A stretch of 64,000 nt of DNA from Clostridium pasteurianum BC1 (GTDB lineage: Bacteria; Bacillota; Clostridia; Clostridiales; Clostridiaceae). The DNA lies in contig NC_021182.1 in assembly GCF_000389635.1 (NCBI RefSeq), positions 248,001 to 312,000 of the forward strand. Reading direction: 5' to 3'. A program made the position numbers and the translations under genes. This document shows, piece by piece, positions 27,384 through 36,495 of the stretch (positions are counted from its first letter, which is position 1; each line of letters opens with the position of its first letter). The notes beneath the pieces were generated by a model. That model was given only the letters and a program-made list of their open reading frames with translations, was not told the DNA's origin and did not search any database.

Positions 27384-27411
27384 CTGTCACCAATTTTGAT
27401 TTTGGTAACAG
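27384..27411 (-). terminator. Hairpin at the end of the metallo-hydrolase gene
   Basis: CTGTCACCAA and TTGGTAACAG pair with one bulge around a short loop. It lies just beyond the minus-strand hydrolase gene, and a weak T-rich stretch follows on that strand. Confidence 0.45.
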
Positions 27412-27454
27412 TATATTGATAGGCTTAACATAAATAAAATTAATATGGAGAAAA

Positions 27455-28090
27455 TTAATTTGCAGTAAGTATCTTAACATTATTGTTTTCAGTAAGTTTA
27501 CTTTCAAGCTTTAATGTGTTATTTTGAAGTCGTTCTCCATTTTTTATGGCACTAATGAAGTTTTCCACTCCATCTATAGGAAAACTTAATAATGGAGTTT
27601 TATAGTGCATAGGTATAATTAAATGACTATTAATTTTTTCACAAAGTTTTTTAGCTTCCACGCCATTAATAGTAAAATTTCCTCCCACTGGTACTAATAA
27701 TACATCTATAGCTCCAAGGGCAGTTACCTCCTCATCACTTAAAATGTAGCCAAGATCGCCAAGATGGCATATTCTGTAGCCATCTACTTCAATGATAAAT
27801 ATAATATTTTTACCTCTTACTGCTCCTAATTGCTTGTCATGATAGGAGTTCACGCCTATAATATTTAAATCATCAAAATTATAGTTTCCAGGCGTATTTA
27901 TAATTTTAGGATTTCCTTTTACCTCATCAGTATAGGCGTGATCAAAGTGTGAATGGCTTATGGTTACAAAATTGGCATTGCCCTTATAGGTTTCATAGCC
28001 TACCTGGTCATTAAAGGGGTCAGTTAAAATTAATCTGTTTCTTGAATCTTTTATTAGGAAGCTGGAATGTCCTAGCCAAGCTATTTCCAA
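27455..28090 (-). CDS. MBL-fold metal-dependent hydrolase (UPF0173-like)
   Basis: This 211-residue protein has the metallo-beta-lactamase metal site ISHSHFDHAYTDE (HxHxDH) and later the histidines HLGDLGY and IPMHYKTP. The start WLGHSSFLIKD is typical of the UPF0173/YtkL-like group of small hydrolases. Substrate is unknown. It begins with TTG at 28090 behind AAGGAG on the minus strand. It converges on nrdG. Confidence 0.85.
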   Translation of the reverse strand: MEIAWLGHSSFLIKDSRNRLILTDPFNDQVGYETYKGNANFVTISHSHFDHAYTDEVKGNPKIINTPGNYNFDDLNIIGVNSYHDKQLGAVRGKNIIFIIEVDGYRICHLGDLGYILSDEEVTALGAIDVLLVPVGGNFTINGVEAKKLCEKINSHLIIPMHYKTPLLSFPIDGVENFISAIKNGERLQNNTLKLESKLTENNNVKILTAN

Positions 28091-28225
28091 TGGAACTCAT
28101 CTCCTTATTGGTATAAAAATTATTTGCTAAAATAGTAGTTTGTATTTATTATAATACTATATCCATGTTGGTACTTATATAAACTTAAGTATAGAAGAGA
28201 AACAATAAGTGAAATAATGTAGAAT

Positions 28226-28283
28226 TAAGTTTTATCAATGGGTCACTGTATTATTTGCCCAATTGAAGTTAAGATAAAACTTA
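28226..28283. repeat. Long inverted repeat
   Basis: TAAGTTTTATC and GATAAAACTTA form an 11-bp outer stem, with GGG/CCC inside. It lies between divergent genes and could be a regulatory site or an old terminator. Confidence 0.5.
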
Positions 28284-28400
28284 TAGATAAGAAAAATATT
28301 TAAAAGGATAGTGTGGTGGTTTGTAGAATATAATATACTTGAGTTATAGTTTAATCACATTACCTTGAAAACAATTATTTTAATATTAGGGAGATTTTAT

Positions 28401-29342
28401 ATGAAAAAAGTTTTTTATGCCAACATTTTTTTTCTCATTTTAGTATTAATTCAAATTTGCGGTGGATACATCATAAAGCCGTTTGTTAAATTACTTCATC
28501 TAAATTTAGGCAGCATTCTTGTTACCACTCAGATTCTATTTTTAATAGTCCCTATAATAATCTATCTATTAGTAACAAAGCAATCGCCAATTAACACACT
28601 TAGAATAAAACCTCTTAAAATAAGTCAGTTATTTCTTGTTATAATTACAGGCTTTTTAGTAGTACCAGTTGCTACGTTTTTAGGACTTATAACAAATTTG
28701 GTATTTCATAATAATGTGAATGATGTATTTGGCAAAATGAGTTCTTTACCTTTTTGGGCTATGTTATTAATTATAGCTTTAACGCCTGCTATATGTGAAG
28801 AACTTACCATGAGAGGGGCTATATTATCTGGATATAGAAAGCTTGGTATTAGTAAATCAGCAGTTATAACAGGATTTTTATTTGGAGTACTTCATCTAAA
28901 TCCACCTCAGTTTTTATATACTTTTGCACTTGGCATAATATTGGCCTATATAGTAGATGCTACAGGATCTATTTTTGCTTCTATGATATGCCACTTTATA
29001 TTTAATGGAATTAATGTGTTAGCTTCCTGGATAAGCTTAAAAAATGGTTCAAGGCCTCAGGATATAACGGCTTTATCTCCAGCTGTAAGAAATTCAGCAT
29101 TAATTATATACTTCATAGCCTCTATTATAAGTATTATAATTATTATTGTCATAATAAACCAGCTTAGAAAAAGTAATATTAATTATATGCAAAAGAGTGA
29201 AAGCAGAGCAGATAATGTTTACCATAGTGGCTACGAGGAAGAGTTAGGAAGTGGACAGAAAATAGGAAGTATAAAGACTTATTCACCTATTATAATAAGT
29301 GTAATTATATATTTTTTGTTTACATTTAATAATTATAAATAA
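28401..29342 (+). CDS. CPBP family intramembrane metalloprotease
   Basis: This 313-residue membrane protein has about eight hydrophobic segments. It carries the CPBP (Abi) motifs: EELTMRGAI (EExxxR), then FLFGVLHLNP (FxxxH) and later ICHFIFNG. These residues form the metal site of CAAX-type intramembrane proteases, which in bacteria are linked to bacteriocin self-immunity or protein maturation. ATG 28401 follows GGGAG; an upstream frame at 28365 has no binding site. A second family member is at 35122. Confidence 0.85.
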   Translation: MKKVFYANIFFLILVLIQICGGYIIKPFVKLLHLNLGSILVTTQILFLIVPIIIYLLVTKQSPINTLRIKPLKISQLFLVIITGFLVVPVATFLGLITNLVFHNNVNDVFGKMSSLPFWAMLLIIALTPAICEELTMRGAILSGYRKLGISKSAVITGFLFGVLHLNPPQFLYTFALGIILAYIVDATGSIFASMICHFIFNGINVLASWISLKNGSRPQDITALSPAVRNSALIIYFIASIISIIIIIVIINQLRKSNINYMQKSESRADNVYHSGYEEELGSGQKIGSIKTYSPIIISVIIYFLFTFNNYK

Positions 29343-29463
29343 TGTGCATTTATCTTAATAATAATTCTTTATTGCAAATGTTTGAATCCTTATTGAAATG
29401 CAGAAATAAAGTACAAAAGTTAATACTCATACAAAATTCATAATAATATCCAAGTATTCGTAA

Positions 29464-29492
29464 TTGACAAAAGAAATATAGTATAATATAAT
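29464..29492 (+). promoter_or_regulatory. Promoter of ileS
   Basis: TTGACA at 29464-29469 and TATAAT at 29487-29492 are 17 bases apart, both near consensus. Confidence 0.75.
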
Positions 29493-29498
29493 GTATTA

Positions 29499-29755
29499 AT
29501 ATGGAATATTTAAAAGTTAATTTGATATAATAGCTTTGATCGGGAAGAGTACTTATTTTTGATGCTTAAAGAGAGTGGGAAATGCTGTGACCCCATAGTA
29601 GATACTTAAGGAAAATCACCTGTGAGCTGAGGGCTGAAACTAAAAGTAAGCTTATCCGTATTTTACGTTAAAAAATAGAGTATGTTTGTACTTGATAGCT
29701 TAAATTTAGGTGGTATAACGAATTAACTTCGTCCTAGTTGGGATGGAGTTTTTTT
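29499..29755 (+). promoter_or_regulatory. T-box riboswitch of ileS
   Basis: The T-box core AGGTGGTATAACG is at 29708-29720. It is followed by a terminator stem, AACTTCGTCC with GGGATGGAGTT (29725-29750), and a run of Ts. ATC at 29615-29617, in GGAAAATCACC, is the likely isoleucine specifier, which matches the downstream gene. Uncharged tRNA-Ile should block termination. The specifier assignment is by inspection. Confidence 0.88.
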
Positions 29756-29851
29756 ATTCTACAATGATTTTTAAATTATTATAGCTTGTAATTTGGAAAA
29801 TTGTCAATAATTTAATTGGTATATAAAGTCATTTGAAGGGAGTTCTATGTT

Positions 29852-32800
29852 ATGTACAAAAAAGTGGATGGCTCTAAATCCTTTGTCGATATGGAAAAAG
29901 ATGTACTAAAACTTTGGAAAGAAAAAGAAGTAATTAAAAAGAGTTTTGAATCTAATGGGGATGGTGAATATTTTACATTCTATGATGGACCACCTACTGC
30001 CAATGGGAAACCACATGTAGGTCATGTAATCACTAGAGTTATGAAGGATCTTATACCTAGATATAAAGTTATGAAGGGCTATAAGGTTTTAAGAAAAGCT
30101 GGTTGGGATACTCATGGACTTCCAGTAGAACTTGAAATAGAGAAGAAACTTGGAATTTCAGGTAAACCACAAATTGAAGAATATGGTGTAGAGAAATTCG
30201 TTAAAGAATGTAAGGATAGTGTTTTCTCTTATGTAAGCCTTTGGAAAGACATGTCTGAGAAATTAGGCTTTTGGGTTGACATGGATAATCCCTATGTAAC
30301 TTATCATAATACTTATATAGAATCTGTATGGTGGGCACTAAAAACTATGTGGGATAAAGATCTTTTATATAAAGGACATAAAATAGTACCATATTGCCCA
30401 AGATGCGGAACTTCTTTATCTTCTCACGAGGTAGCTCAAGGTTATAAGGATGTTAAAGAAGCTACAGCTTTTGTAAAGTTTAAAGTTAAGAACGAAAATA
30501 ACAAATACATACTTGCATGGACAACAACTCCATGGACTTTACCTAGTAACGTAGCTCTGGCAATAAATAAAGCTTACACTTATGTTGAAGTTATAAATAA
30601 TGATGAGCATTTAATTCTTGCTAAGGATCTTTTAAAGGTGCTTGAAGGTGAATATGAATTAGTAAGGGAATTTAAAGGAGAAGAACTTCTTGGAACAGAA
30701 TATGAGCAATTGTTCAAATTTGAAACTCCGAAGGAAAAAGCTTTTTACGTAGTTCATGGAGACTTTGTAACTCTAACAGATGGTACTGGAATAGTTCATA
30801 TAGCACCGGCCTATGGTGAAGATGATAATTTACTGGGTAAAAAATATGGATTGCCTTTAATAAATCTAGTAGATTTAGAAGGAAAATTTGTAGATGCTGT
30901 AGAACCTTGGAAAGGTACTTTTGTGAAGAAAGCTGACCCTAAGATACTTGAATATTTAAAGGAAAAGGGAAGTCTTTATAAATCTGAAAAATTTACTCAT
31001 TCATATCCTCATTGCTGGAGATGTGATACACCTCTTCTTTACTATCCAAAGGATAGTTGGTTTGTAAAGATGACTTCATTACGTGATAAATTACTTGAAA
31101 ATAATAACAGGATTAACTGGTATCCTGATAATATCAGAACGGGAAGATTTGGAAAATTCCTTGAAAATGTTATCGATTGGGGAATTAGCCGTGATAGATA
31201 TTGGGGAACACCACTGCCAATATGGGATTGTGAATGTGGTCACAGAGAATGTATAGGCAGTATAGAAGAGCTTAAGACTAAGGGAATAAATGTACCAGAA
31301 AATATCGAACTTCATAAGCCATATATAGATAATGTTAAATTAACTTGTCCGATGTGTGGAAAGCCAATGACGAGAACACATGAGGTTATTGACTGCTGGT
31401 TTGACTCTGGTTCTATGCCTTTTGCACAGCATCATTATCCTTTTGAGAATAAAAAACTTTTTGAAGACAATTTTCCAGCTCAATTTATATCAGAGGCAGT
31501 AGATCAGACAAGAGGATGGTTCTATACTTTACTTGCCATATCTACAGCTATATTTGATACAAACTCCTTTGAAAACTGTGTAGTTTTAGGTCATGTGCTG
31601 GATAAGCATGGTTTAAAGATGTCAAAGCATAAGGGAAATGTTGTAGATCCTTTTGAAGTACTTGAACATCAGGGTGCAGATGCTGCAAGATGGCATTTTT
31701 ATACTTCCAGTGCTCCATGGCTTCCAACAAGATTTTCAGAGGAAGATGTGGCTGAGACTCAGAGAAAATTCTTGAGTACTCTTTGGAATGTATATTCCTT
31801 CTATGTACTTTATGCTGAAATAGATCAATTTAATCCAACAGAATATAAAGATTTTGTATCTGAAAATGTCATGGATAAATGGATTGTATCAAAATTAAAT
31901 ACATTGATTAAAGATGTAGACGAAGGCTTAAATGCTTATAAGATAACTCAAAGCGCCTTAGCTATTGAAAGTTTTGTTGATGAACTTTCAAACTGGTATG
32001 TAAGAAGAAACAGATCAAGATACTGGACTACTGAGCTTACAGAAGATAAAATAGGAGCTTATGTAACACTTTATAATGTACTTATAGATTTAAGTAAGGT
32101 TGCAGCCCCATTTATACCATTTATGACAGAACAGATTTATCAGAGTCTAGTATTAGCTTTAGATTCTAAGGTTGAAGAAAGTGTTCATTTATGCAAGTGG
32201 CCTGTATATGATGAAAAACTTGTAGATAAAAAATTAGAAAATGATATGGATTTAGCTTACACTATAGTTAAACTTGGAAGAAGTGCTAGAAATGCTGCTA
32301 ATATAAAGAATAGACAGCCATTGGGAGAAATGCTTTTAAGCACAAAGGCTATTCCCTCTTATTATGGAGATATAATAAAAGATGAATTAAATGTAAAAGA
32401 AATTGTATTTGGAGCAGATCTTTCAAAATATGTTAATTTTGAAATAAAACCTAATTTACCTGTACTTGGAAAGGCTTATGGAAAATTAATCCCTGGTATA
32501 AGGAAGGAAATAGGATCAAAAGATCAGATGGAGCTTGCAAGGACTGTAAATGCTGGGGAAACTGTTAAAATAGATGTTCAGGGAACAGAGATAGAACTCA
32601 ACAGCAGTAATCTACTTGTGACAATGCAAGGATTAGAAGGCTTTGCTTTTGCCGGTGAAGGAGAATTGGGAGTAGTACTTGAAACTACCATAACTCCAGA
32701 ATTACAGGAAGAGGGTTATGTAAGAGAAATCCTTAGTAAAATTCAAAACATGAGAAAAGAGAGTGGTTTTGAAGTTGCAGACAAAATAGTTCTCTATGCA

Positions 32801-32959
32801 GCTGATAATGAAAAATTAGAAGCTGTAATTAAAAAATATGAAGAGGCTATAAAAAAGGAAACTCTTGCTGTAAAAGTTGTATATGATAATGAAAGAAAAT
32901 ATACAGAGTGCAATATCAATGGAGAAGCTCTAAATTTAGCAGTGGAAAAGAGTCTATAG
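29852..32959 (+). CDS. ileS: Isoleucyl-tRNA synthetase
   Basis: This 1035-residue class I synthetase shows the HIGH-type motif [12 protein letters not shown] near residue 50 and the KMSKS-type loop [10 protein letters not shown] near residue 590. It has an editing insertion between them and a C-terminal anticodon domain. The early sequence [18 protein letters not shown] and the length resemble the eukaryotic-like IleRS2 type, which is often less sensitive to mupirocin; that is an inference. The start at 29852 follows GAAGGGAG. It is controlled by the preceding T-box and ends at its own terminator. Confidence 0.95.
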   Translation: MYKKVDGSKSFVDMEKDVLKLWKEKEVIKKSFESNGDGEYFTFYDGPPTANGKPHVGHVITRVMKDLIPRYKVMKGYKVLRKAGWDTHGLPVELEIEKKLGISGKPQIEEYGVEKFVKECKDSVFSYVSLWKDMSEKLGFWVDMDNPYVTYHNTYIESVWWALKTMWDKDLLYKGHKIVPYCPRCGTSLSSHEVAQGYKDVKEATAFVKFKVKNENNKYILAWTTTPWTLPSNVALAINKAYTYVEVINNDEHLILAKDLLKVLEGEYELVREFKGEELLGTEYEQLFKFETPKEKAFYVVHGDFVTLTDGTGIVHIAPAYGEDDNLLGKKYGLPLINLVDLEGKFVDAVEPWKGTFVKKADPKILEYLKEKGSLYKSEKFTHSYPHCWRCDTPLLYYPKDSWFVKMTSLRDKLLENNNRINWYPDNIRTGRFGKFLENVIDWGISRDRYWGTPLPIWDCECGHRECIGSIEELKTKGINVPENIELHKPYIDNVKLTCPMCGKPMTRTHEVIDCWFDSGSMPFAQHHYPFENKKLFEDNFPAQFISEAVDQTRGWFYTLLAISTAIFDTNSFENCVVLGHVLDKHGLKMSKHKGNVVDPFEVLEHQGADAARWHFYTSSAPWLPTRFSEEDVAETQRKFLSTLWNVYSFYVLYAEIDQFNPTEYKDFVSENVMDKWIVSKLNTLIKDVDEGLNAYKITQSALAIESFVDELSNWYVRRNRSRYWTTELTEDKIGAYVTLYNVLIDLSKVAAPFIPFMTEQIYQSLVLALDSKVEESVHLCKWPVYDEKLVDKKLENDMDLAYTIVKLGRSARNAANIKNRQPLGEMLLSTKAIPSYYGDIIKDELNVKEIVFGADLSKYVNFEIKPNLPVLGKAYGKLIPGIRKEIGSKDQMELARTVNAGETVKIDVQGTEIELNSSNLLVTMQGLEGFAFAGEGELGVVLETTITPELQEEGYVREILSKIQNMRKESGFEVADKIVLYAADNEKLEAVIKKYEEAIKKETLAVKVVYDNERKYTECNINGEALNLAVEKSL

Positions 32960-33005
32960 AATAGACTAATCTTTTCTTTGAAGATTATTAAAGTTATAAT
33001 TATAT

Positions 33006-33040
33006 AAAGCTATGTTTATAATAAGCATAGCTTTATATTT
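33006..33040 (+). terminator. Terminator after ileS
   Basis: AAAGCTATG and CATAGCTTT pair around a 10-base loop, followed by ATATTT. Confidence 0.7.
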
Positions 33041-33129
33041 ACAATAATGATAGTATTAAATTATTATAAAATAAAGTAAGCTGAATATAAGCTATATATT
33101 TTTAATTTACTTTATCTTAGGATAAGGTC

Positions 33130-33190
33130 TAAGGCACATTCAAATAAATAATTAGGCAGTATGCTAGTCTATTTATTTTCATATGCTTAA
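33130..33190 (-). repeat. Family 2 palindromic repeat, copy d
   Basis: It runs from AAGGCACATTCAAATAAATA to TATTTATTTTCATATGCTTA in reverse orientation, with central AGTATGCTAG. Both terminal inverted repeats are clear. Confidence 0.8.
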
Positions 33191-33241
33191 TTGCAGGAAA
33201 AATGTTATATTCAAATTACAAAAACAGCATAATATACATAA

Positions 33242-33271
33242 TTGACATAAAGGTTTTTAAATCTGTATACG
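33242..33271 (+). promoter_or_regulatory. Promoter of the CcpA-like gene
   Basis: TTGACA at 33242-33247 and TATACG at 33266-33271 are 18 bases apart. Confidence 0.55.
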
Positions 33272-33322
33272 TTTTATTACATAATGACAAATTTAACAAA
33301 AAAGTTAGGAGTTGATATCAAA

Positions 33323-34321
33323 ATGGCGGCTTCAATAAAAGATGTAGCTAAAGAGGCAGGAGTTTCTATTGCCACTGTCTCAAGAGTTTTAAATGATGTA
33401 GACGTAGTAAATGAAGAAACAAAGAAAAAAGTTAGAGAAGCAATAAAAAAGCTTGAATATAGGCCGAATATTGTAGCTAGAAGTTTAAAAACACAAAGAA
33501 CTAGAACTATAGGTATAATTGTGCCAGATATTTCAAGTCAGTTTTATCCAGAAATAGTTAGAGGCGCAGAGGATGTATCAAACATTTACAATTACAATGT
33601 TATACTCTGTAATACAGATCTTGATCCACAAAAGGAAATTGAATATCTTAGAGTTTTAAGAGAAAAAATGGTAGATGGAGTTATATATATGAGCAGTTCT
33701 CTTGGGGAGGATATCATAAAGGTACTAAATGATTTATCTATGCCTACAGTTTTAGTGGAAACAAGAGGAAAAGATTTTGGTTTCCCAAGCGTAACTATTG
33801 ATAACGAAAAAGCTGCTTATGACGCTACAGAATTTTTAATCAAAAAAGGAAATAAGAAAATTGCATTTATAGGTGTAAATCCAGATACAGCTAATGCCAG
33901 TGGAATAAGAATTTTTGGATATAAAAAGGCACTTTTAGATAATGGAATAGAATATGATGATAATCTAGTTCAATTTGGAGGTCTAAAGGCAGCTGATGGA
34001 AGAGATGGTATGGAAGCCATACTTAATAAAGGTAAAATAGATTCAGTTTTCTGTTGCAGTGATGAAATAGCTATGGGTGTTATCAATACTTTAAGAGCTA
34101 AGGGAATAAAGGTACCAGAGGATGTAGATGTTATTGGTTTTGATAATATTTATTCTTCTTCCATATATTATCCAAATCTTACTACTGTAGAACAGCCAAT
34201 GTATGACATGGGATCTGTTGGTATGAGAATGCTTATAAAGAAAATTAATAAAGCAGAATTGGAAACTGAGCATATAGTATTAGATTATAAGATAATTGAA
34301 AGAGATACATGTAAAAAATAA
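33323..34321 (+). CDS. ccpA: LacI-family regulator, probably CcpA
   Basis: This 332-residue regulator begins with a LacI-type helix-turn-helix (IKDVAKEAGVSIATVSRVLN, residues 5-24) and continues with a periplasmic-binding-type effector domain ending VEQPMYDMGSVGMRMLIKKI. In Firmicutes a lone LacI protein of this length and composition is often CcpA, the global carbon catabolite regulator that works with HPr-Ser-P. The CcpA call rests on general resemblance; no operator or HPr-binding residue was checked. ATG 33323 follows AGGAG at 33307-33311. It is monocistronic. Confidence 0.8.
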   Translation: MAASIKDVAKEAGVSIATVSRVLNDVDVVNEETKKKVREAIKKLEYRPNIVARSLKTQRTRTIGIIVPDISSQFYPEIVRGAEDVSNIYNYNVILCNTDLDPQKEIEYLRVLREKMVDGVIYMSSSLGEDIIKVLNDLSMPTVLVETRGKDFGFPSVTIDNEKAAYDATEFLIKKGNKKIAFIGVNPDTANASGIRIFGYKKALLDNGIEYDDNLVQFGGLKAADGRDGMEAILNKGKIDSVFCCSDEIAMGVINTLRAKGIKVPEDVDVIGFDNIYSSSIYYPNLTTVEQPMYDMGSVGMRMLIKKINKAELETEHIVLDYKIIERDTCKK

Positions 34322-34328
34322 AGATGGA

Positions 34329-34370
34329 AGGTATCAAAGCATAGTATATATTCTTTGGTGCCTTTTATTT
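34329..34370 (+). terminator. Terminator after the CcpA-like gene
   Basis: GGTATCAAAG pairs with CTTTGGTGCC, using two G-T pairs, around a loop of about 15 bases, and is followed by TTTTATTTG. Confidence 0.7.
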
Positions 34371-34450
34371 GCTTTTACCTGCATGTAATTTTGTATGAAT
34401 GGCTTTTGCAGAGTACACTGAAGCATCACTCTGGATAGTCATTGGATAAA
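34371..34450 (-). repeat. Family 1 dispersed repeat, copy G (degenerate)
   Basis: In reverse orientation it starts TTTATCCAATGACTATCC and matches copy D through the segment AGAGT...ATTTTGTATGAATGGC. It is only the left part of the element and has many changes. Confidence 0.6.
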
Positions 34451-34475
34451 AGTTTAATAAAGGAGTGAAAAAATT

Positions 34476-35054
34476 ATGGAGGATAAACTTATATATCTTC
34501 CACAAATGCTTTTAATAGGTTCTTCAGGACGTAATAGTGGAAAGACAACTCTTGCAGCTAGTTTAATTAGACATTGGAAAGATAAATTTCCCATTACAGC
34601 CTTAAAAATAACTACAATTGAAGAAAAAGATGGGAAATGTCCCCGAGGTGGAAGAGGCTGCGGAGTTTGTACTAATATAAAAGAAAATTTTGAATTAATA
34701 GAAGAAAAAACTTCAGATAGTAATAAGGATACCTCCCTTCTACTTGCAGCTGGAGCTGAAAGAGTATATTGGCTTAAGGTATTAAAAACTCATATTAAGG
34801 AAGGTATAGAGTATTTTCTAACAGAGATTCCAGAAAATAATTTAATAATATGTGAATCAAATAGTCTTAGAAATATTGTGAGACCTGGAGTCTTTATAAT
34901 GCTAAAGAATACACAAAATTCAAACATTAAAAAATCAGCAAGTGAAGTTATGGATAAAGCTGATTTTATTGTAGAAGGTGATTTTAGAGATAATATTGAT
35001 AAGGTAACTGAAGAAATTAACCATTATTTCCCACCCGAACATATTGAGAACTAA
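34476..35054 (+). CDS. MobB-like P-loop NTPase
   Basis: This 192-residue protein has the Walker A motif GRNSGKTT near residue 18 and a cysteine-rich loop CPRGGRGCGVC near residue 53, followed by LLLAAGAERVYWLK and a C-terminal ADFIVEGDF. It looks like the GTP-binding fold of MobB (molybdopterin-guanine dinucleotide synthesis), but is not a canonical member and the cysteine loop suggests a metal or iron-sulfur site. No other molybdenum cofactor genes are near. A GGAG stands before the ATG. Function is not known. Confidence 0.7.
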   Translation: MEDKLIYLPQMLLIGSSGRNSGKTTLAASLIRHWKDKFPITALKITTIEEKDGKCPRGGRGCGVCTNIKENFELIEEKTSDSNKDTSLLLAAGAERVYWLKVLKTHIKEGIEYFLTEIPENNLIICESNSLRNIVRPGVFIMLKNTQNSNIKKSASEVMDKADFIVEGDFRDNIDKVTEEINHYFPPEHIEN

Positions 35055-35121
35055 TTATTAGAAAATGTAAATATACATGCCATTAAATCTAGATTTTTGG
35101 TAACGAAAATAATAATGAAAT

Positions 35122-36039
35122 TTAAGCATGAATTATTTTGCGATTATAAAATTTCCACATAAACAAAAAACATAAAATGAGTATTAGGGTAACTATAAGA
35201 CCTCCCTCTGGACCAAATTGTCCACCATTAATTATATTGTCAGCAGTATTTCTTACATTGTATATCCCATTAGTTTCATTTCCACTGACCAAAAAGCCAA
35301 ATACATTTCCTTCGAAATAATTCCAAGTTATGTGAAGACCTATGGAAAGCCATAAATTTCCCGATTTAATTGTCATATACATAGCCAAAAGTGCAAATAA
35401 AAATAAATTTACATAACTGAGAAAGCTTATGCCTGAATTTAGAGAATGCATGGCAGCAAATATAATAGATGACACTATTAGGGCTATCCATTTGTTGGTG
35501 GACTGCTTAAGTACTGTAAAGCAGTAACCCCTGGCAAACATTTCTTCATTTATGCCTACGAAGATGAAGAGTATTATGCCTGTTAAAGCATATGTATTAA
35601 AATTAGGTCTGTTTAAAGCGCCTATAAGCTTTATATTGCCAGTAACAAGCAGTATAAAGAACACTATGGTCAGAGCAGCTGCACCGAGAATTAAGCCTAT
35701 AATGAGATCCTTACAGCCATCTTTTAGATTAATCAGACCAATGTCTCTTAAAGGCTTCTTGTCAAATTTTCTCCAAAAGATAACTATACTTAGAATCATG
35801 CAAGCACATTGTAAAAGCGTGGCTATAAAGCCTAATGGAGTACTTAGAGTTAATGATTTGTTTAGGTCGCTGGCAGTCTTAAGTAAATCCTGGTGGTATA
35901 AGAGTTGAATTACAGTATAAACAATTCCAACAGCTATTTGAGTTATGAATGTAAGTAGGGTAAAGAAGATAAATACGATAGCTATTTTCCAGCCAGCTCT
36001 TGGTTGAGAGTTTTTGTTAATAAAAATATTTTTGAACAT
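35122..36039 (-). CDS. CPBP family intramembrane metalloprotease
   Basis: This 305-residue membrane protein shows the CPBP motif NEEMFARGYCF (EExxxR), then SIIFAAMHSLN (FxxxH) and GLHITWNYFEG in the C-terminal part, with about eight hydrophobic segments. It differs in sequence from the other CPBP protein at 28401. On the minus strand AGGAGG lies 6 bases before the ATG at 36039. Its substrate is unknown. Confidence 0.85.
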   Translation of the reverse strand: MFKNIFINKNSQPRAGWKIAIVFIFFTLLTFITQIAVGIVYTVIQLLYHQDLLKTASDLNKSLTLSTPLGFIATLLQCACMILSIVIFWRKFDKKPLRDIGLINLKDGCKDLIIGLILGAAALTIVFFILLVTGNIKLIGALNRPNFNTYALTGIILFIFVGINEEMFARGYCFTVLKQSTNKWIALIVSSIIFAAMHSLNSGISFLSYVNLFLFALLAMYMTIKSGNLWLSIGLHITWNYFEGNVFGFLVSGNETNGIYNVRNTADNIINGGQFGPEGGLIVTLILILCFLFMWKFYNRKIIHA

Positions 36040-36161
36040 GTAGGACCTCCTGTTTTAGTAAAATTTTAAAGTATTTTAATTATTAAATTTATTCTATATC
36101 TATCGTTGAAAATATCTGAAGTAATCATTTTGTAAAAATGGATACTCTAATTATAGTAAAA

Positions 36162-36320
36162 TTATAGTAAAAAATCTATATTTTCTTTATCAGATATTTT
36201 TAAGGTAGAGTCTTCATCTTCTGCTTCATATACATTTATATCACCTACAATATCCTTTAACATCTTTATAAGATTATTTCTCTGAAGAACATCATCTTCA
36301 GCTAACAATATATTAACCAT
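36162..36320 (-). pseudogene. Truncated response-regulator receiver domain
   Basis: The frame encodes 52 residues starting MVNILLAEDDVLQRNNLIKM, which is the beginning of a receiver domain including the two conserved acidic residues. It ends in TAA before the phosphorylated aspartate. In a whole response regulator about 70 more receiver residues and an output domain would follow; none is found downstream. It is therefore a remnant, or a very short free-standing peptide. Confidence 0.65.
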
Positions 36321-36445
36321 TCAGTCACCGCCAATATTTTCTTGTATAGTTTATTTACGACAATAATTATATCAAATTAAGTATGGTATGTGAAATTTAA
36401 GGAAATATTTGTAGGAAATTTAATTAAAAATATTTAGAAAAATAT

Positions 36446-36453
36446 GGTATAAT
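36446..36453 (+). promoter_or_regulatory. Extended -10 promoter of the helicase gene
   Basis: GGTATAAT with a TG dinucleotide just before (TGGTATAAT) is an extended -10 element. A clear -35 was not seen. The start codon is 43 bases downstream. Confidence 0.45.
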
Positions 36454-36495
36454 AGTTCGTAGATGGTAATAGGAAAAACTTAAGAGGTGGTAAAT

